DNA from: an uncultured Algibacter sp.
Lineage (GTDB): Bacteria; Bacteroidota; Bacteroidia; Flavobacteriales; Flavobacteriaceae
Reading direction: 5' to 3'
DNA: 64,000 nucleotides
NCBI GenBank assembly: GCA_947499935.1
Contig: CANMQH010000001.1
Span: 496,001-560,000, forward strand
This document shows positions 62,347-64,000 of the stretch, piece after piece. The notes beneath the pieces were generated by a model, which was not told where the DNA came from, did not search any database, and saw only the letters and a program-made list of their open reading frames with translations. Each line of letters opens with the position of its first letter. The first letter of the stretch is position 1. A program made the position numbers and the translations under genes.

Positions 62347-63654
62347 ATGATTTTAGCAGTAGGAACATCAGAAACAGTAATAGCAACTATTGGAGCGTTT
62401 TTATTAATCACGCTAATTTTGGTAAGTTTATTACTTTTTGTAAAACAAAAACTATCACCATCTGGTCCCGTAAAAATCACCATTAATGGTGAAAAAGAAA
62501 TAGAGGTTGCCTCTGGAGGAAGTTTATTATCTACCTTAGGTGGTAATAAAATATTTTTACCATCAGCTTGTGGTGGTGGTGGAACATGTATTCAGTGTGA
62601 ATGCCATGTATTAGAAGGTGGAGGAGAAGCGCTACCTACAGAAACACCTCACTTTACAAGAAAAGAGTTGCAACATGGAGCACGTTTGGCATGTCAAGTA
62701 AAAGTAAAACAAGACATGAATATTACCATTCCAGAAGAAGTGTTTGGTATAAAAAAATGGGAAGCCACTGTTGTACGTAATTACAATGTAGCATCGTTTA
62801 TCAAGGAATTTGTTGTAGAAATCCCAGAAGATATGGGCTATAAAGCAGGAGGTTATATTCAAATTGAAATTCCGCCATGTGAAATAAAATATTCTGATAT
62901 GGATATTACAGCGCACCCTGAAGAGCATGAAACTCCTGATAAGTTTCAAGCGGAATGGGATAAGTTTAAACTTTGGCCGTTGGTAATGAAAAATACAGAA
63001 ACCATAGAACGTGCATATTCCATGGCTTCTTTTCCTGCTGAAGGTAGAGAAATCATGTTGAATGTACGTGTGGCTTGTCCGCCATTTGATAGAGCAAAAG
63101 GAGGCTGGATGGACGTTAATCCAGGTATTGCATCGTCATTTATTTTTAATCAGAAGCCAGGTGATAAAGTAACGATTTCAGGCCCTTACGGTGAATTTTT
63201 TATAAATGAATCTGAAAGCGAAATGCTTTATGTTGGCGGTGGTGCAGGAATGGCACCTATGCGTTCTCACTTGTATCATTTATTTAGAACATTAAAAACA
63301 GGTCGTAAAGTAACGTATTGGTACGGAGGTCGATCTAAACGTGAGTTATTTTATTTAGATCATTTTTATAAGTTAGAAAAAGACTTTCCTAATTTTAAGT
63401 TTTATTTGGCATTATCTGAGCCTTTACCAGAAGATAACTGGAAAGTAAAAGAAACTGTAGATGCACCAGGAGACGGTTTTGTAGGTTTTATTCATAATTG
63501 TGTAATAGATAATTATTTAAGCTTACATGAGTCGCCAGAAGATATAGAACTATATTTTTGTGGGCCACCATTAATGAATAAAGCTGTTCAGAAAATGGGT
63601 GAAGACTATGGTATCCCAGATGAGCATATCAGGTTTGATGATTTTGGAGGATAA
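62347..63654 (+). CDS. nqrF: Na+-translocating NADH:quinone reductase subunit F
   Basis: This 435-residue electron-entry subunit oxidises NADH. In order: one N-terminal transmembrane helix (about residues 10-30), a [2Fe-2S] ferredoxin domain (SACGGGGTCIQCECHV and the later LACQVKV Cys), an FAD domain with ERAYSMASFP, and an NADH domain with VGGGAGMAPMRSHLY, YWYGGRSKRELFY and YFCGPPLMNKAV. Last gene of the nqr operon, followed by a strong terminator. Confidence 0.96.
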   Translation: MILAVGTSETVIATIGAFLLITLILVSLLLFVKQKLSPSGPVKITINGEKEIEVASGGSLLSTLGGNKIFLPSACGGGGTCIQCECHVLEGGGEALPTETPHFTRKELQHGARLACQVKVKQDMNITIPEEVFGIKKWEATVVRNYNVASFIKEFVVEIPEDMGYKAGGYIQIEIPPCEIKYSDMDITAHPEEHETPDKFQAEWDKFKLWPLVMKNTETIERAYSMASFPAEGREIMLNVRVACPPFDRAKGGWMDVNPGIASSFIFNQKPGDKVTISGPYGEFFINESESEMLYVGGGAGMAPMRSHLYHLFRTLKTGRKVTYWYGGRSKRELFYLDHFYKLEKDFPNFKFYLALSEPLPEDNWKVKETVDAPGDGFVGFIHNCVIDNYLSLHESPEDIELYFCGPPLMNKAVQKMGEDYGIPDEHIRFDDFGG

Positions 63655-63690
63655 CATATTTATTACCCAATCAATTAATATAAATTTTAA

Positions 63691-63719
63691 AACCAGCACA
63701 TTCCATTGCTGGTTTTTTT
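63691..63719 (+). terminator. Terminator after the nqr operon
   Basis: AACCAGCA-CATTCCAT-TGCTGGTT followed by six T's lies 36 bases after the nqrF stop. It overlaps the end of the oppositely directed frame that runs in from the right edge. Confidence 0.85.
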
Positions 63720-63999
63720 ATGTCAATATTTCTGAGAACTGGTACTTAGGTTTGTGGTCTTCAAACTCGAATAACTTTGTGTAATCCATAACATGTTCTA
63801 TGTTATCAAGTTTACATAGAAATGACACTACATTGCAAAGTCCATCAAATAAAACATCTTTATTAGTTGGGTTTTTAGTTTTTTCATTTTTATAATGAAG
63901 TGGTAATGTATAGCCGCAACTGGTTAAAAACACATTTTCGATTTTTAATAATTCCAAAGGTGAGTAGCCATTAAATTTTCGTCCTAAAGTTTGATGTAC
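63718..63999 (-). CDS. Unidentified protein, C-terminal part (cut by the window edge)
   Basis: The - strand frame is open from the right edge for 93 codons and ends with TAA at 63718. It reads VHQTLGRKFNGYSPLELLKI near the edge and ends LFEFEDHKPKYQFSEILT. The HQTLGRKFNGYSPLELL stretch is faintly like the end of DDE-type integrase or transposase domains (HxxLGxKTPxE), but the remaining 70 residues show nothing I recognise. It could be a transposase tail or an unrelated protein. The TTG at 63957 is not necessarily a start. Confidence 0.5.
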   Translation of the reverse strand, partial: VHQTLGRKFNGYSPLELLKIENVFLTSCGYTLPLHYKNEKTKNPTNKDVLFDGLCNVVSFLCKLDNIEHVMDYTKLFEFEDHKPKYQFSEILT

Positions 64000-64000
64000 T

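Noticed and set aside
1..64000. tRNA, rRNA, CRISPR, integrated phage or replication origin
   Set aside because: I found no cloverleaf-like segments, rRNA stretches, regularly spaced repeats, phage genes or DnaA-box clusters by reading. A covariance-model scan was not possible here.

Overview
This is an AT-rich chromosomal stretch (roughly one third G+C by eye) from a member of the Bacteroidota, almost certainly family Flavobacteriaceae. Three things point there. Type IX secretion and gliding genes are present (gldJ, porU, porV, porT, a DUF5103 plug protein, a PorP/SprF protein and secreted proteins with type A and type B sorting domains). Many genes are preceded by the Bacteroidota promoter box TAnnTTTG. 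The organism also has a Na+-translocating NADH:quinone reductase and a menaquinone methyltransferase. I cannot name a genus. The window is dense, mostly core-genome sequence. I saw no tRNA, rRNA, CRISPR array, prophage or intact insertion sequence.

Layout. 1-9240: tail of rsgA, dtd, a membrane metal-dependent hydrolase, two DUF3857 transglutaminase-like proteins, a MazG-like pyrophosphohydrolase, aroA, queA and rlmN, all on +. 9380-10228: a secreted type A T9SS protein on -. 10661-11638: a polyprenyl synthetase with a TTG start. 12022-19112: gldJ (-) facing away from porU-porV (+), the core secretion/gliding locus. 19177-24287: cdd, pdhA-pdhC, an M28 peptidase lipoprotein and an SDR. 24473-30226: a three-gene set of large type B T9SS protein, PorP/SprF-like protein and OmpA-like protein. 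30324-31784: a small patch of poorly known genes on -. 31909-35114: SprT-like protease, manC and a DUF389 membrane protein. 35227-40104: accD, class II aldolase and the TamA-like lipoprotein TamL, all on -. 40291-46124: an rRNA/tRNA 2'-O-methyltransferase, a hypothetical, menG-porT, and the trkA-trkH potassium uptake pair. 46137-49775: an ECF sigma factor, a small membrane protein, an aminotransferase and a fatty acid desaturase. 50103-57425: rsmG, a TPR protein, pruA, an NRDE/DUF6695-like pair, apaG and the T9SS plug protein. 57589-63654: the complete nqrABCDEF operon. The right edge cuts an unidentified - strand reading frame.

How it fits together. PorU, PorV, PorT, GldJ and the plug protein are parts of one outer-membrane export machine. 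The type A protein at 9380 and the type B protein at 24473 are likely cargo, and PorP/OmpA proteins probably anchor the latter at the cell surface. Nqr exports Na+ during respiration with menaquinone finished by MenG, and TrkAH takes up K+, which fits a marine or brackish lifestyle (inference).

No clear new defence or mobile system was found. The most unusual signals are non-coding. A pair of dispersed inverted repeats (11703-11790 and 47213-47382) share conserved blocks, while an internal six-base block differs between copies but co-varies in both arms. A second short degenerate repeat family sits at 50739 and 55553. Several TAnnTTTG promoters also move start codons: porV, rlmN, manC and menG, plus a probably leaderless SprT-like gene.
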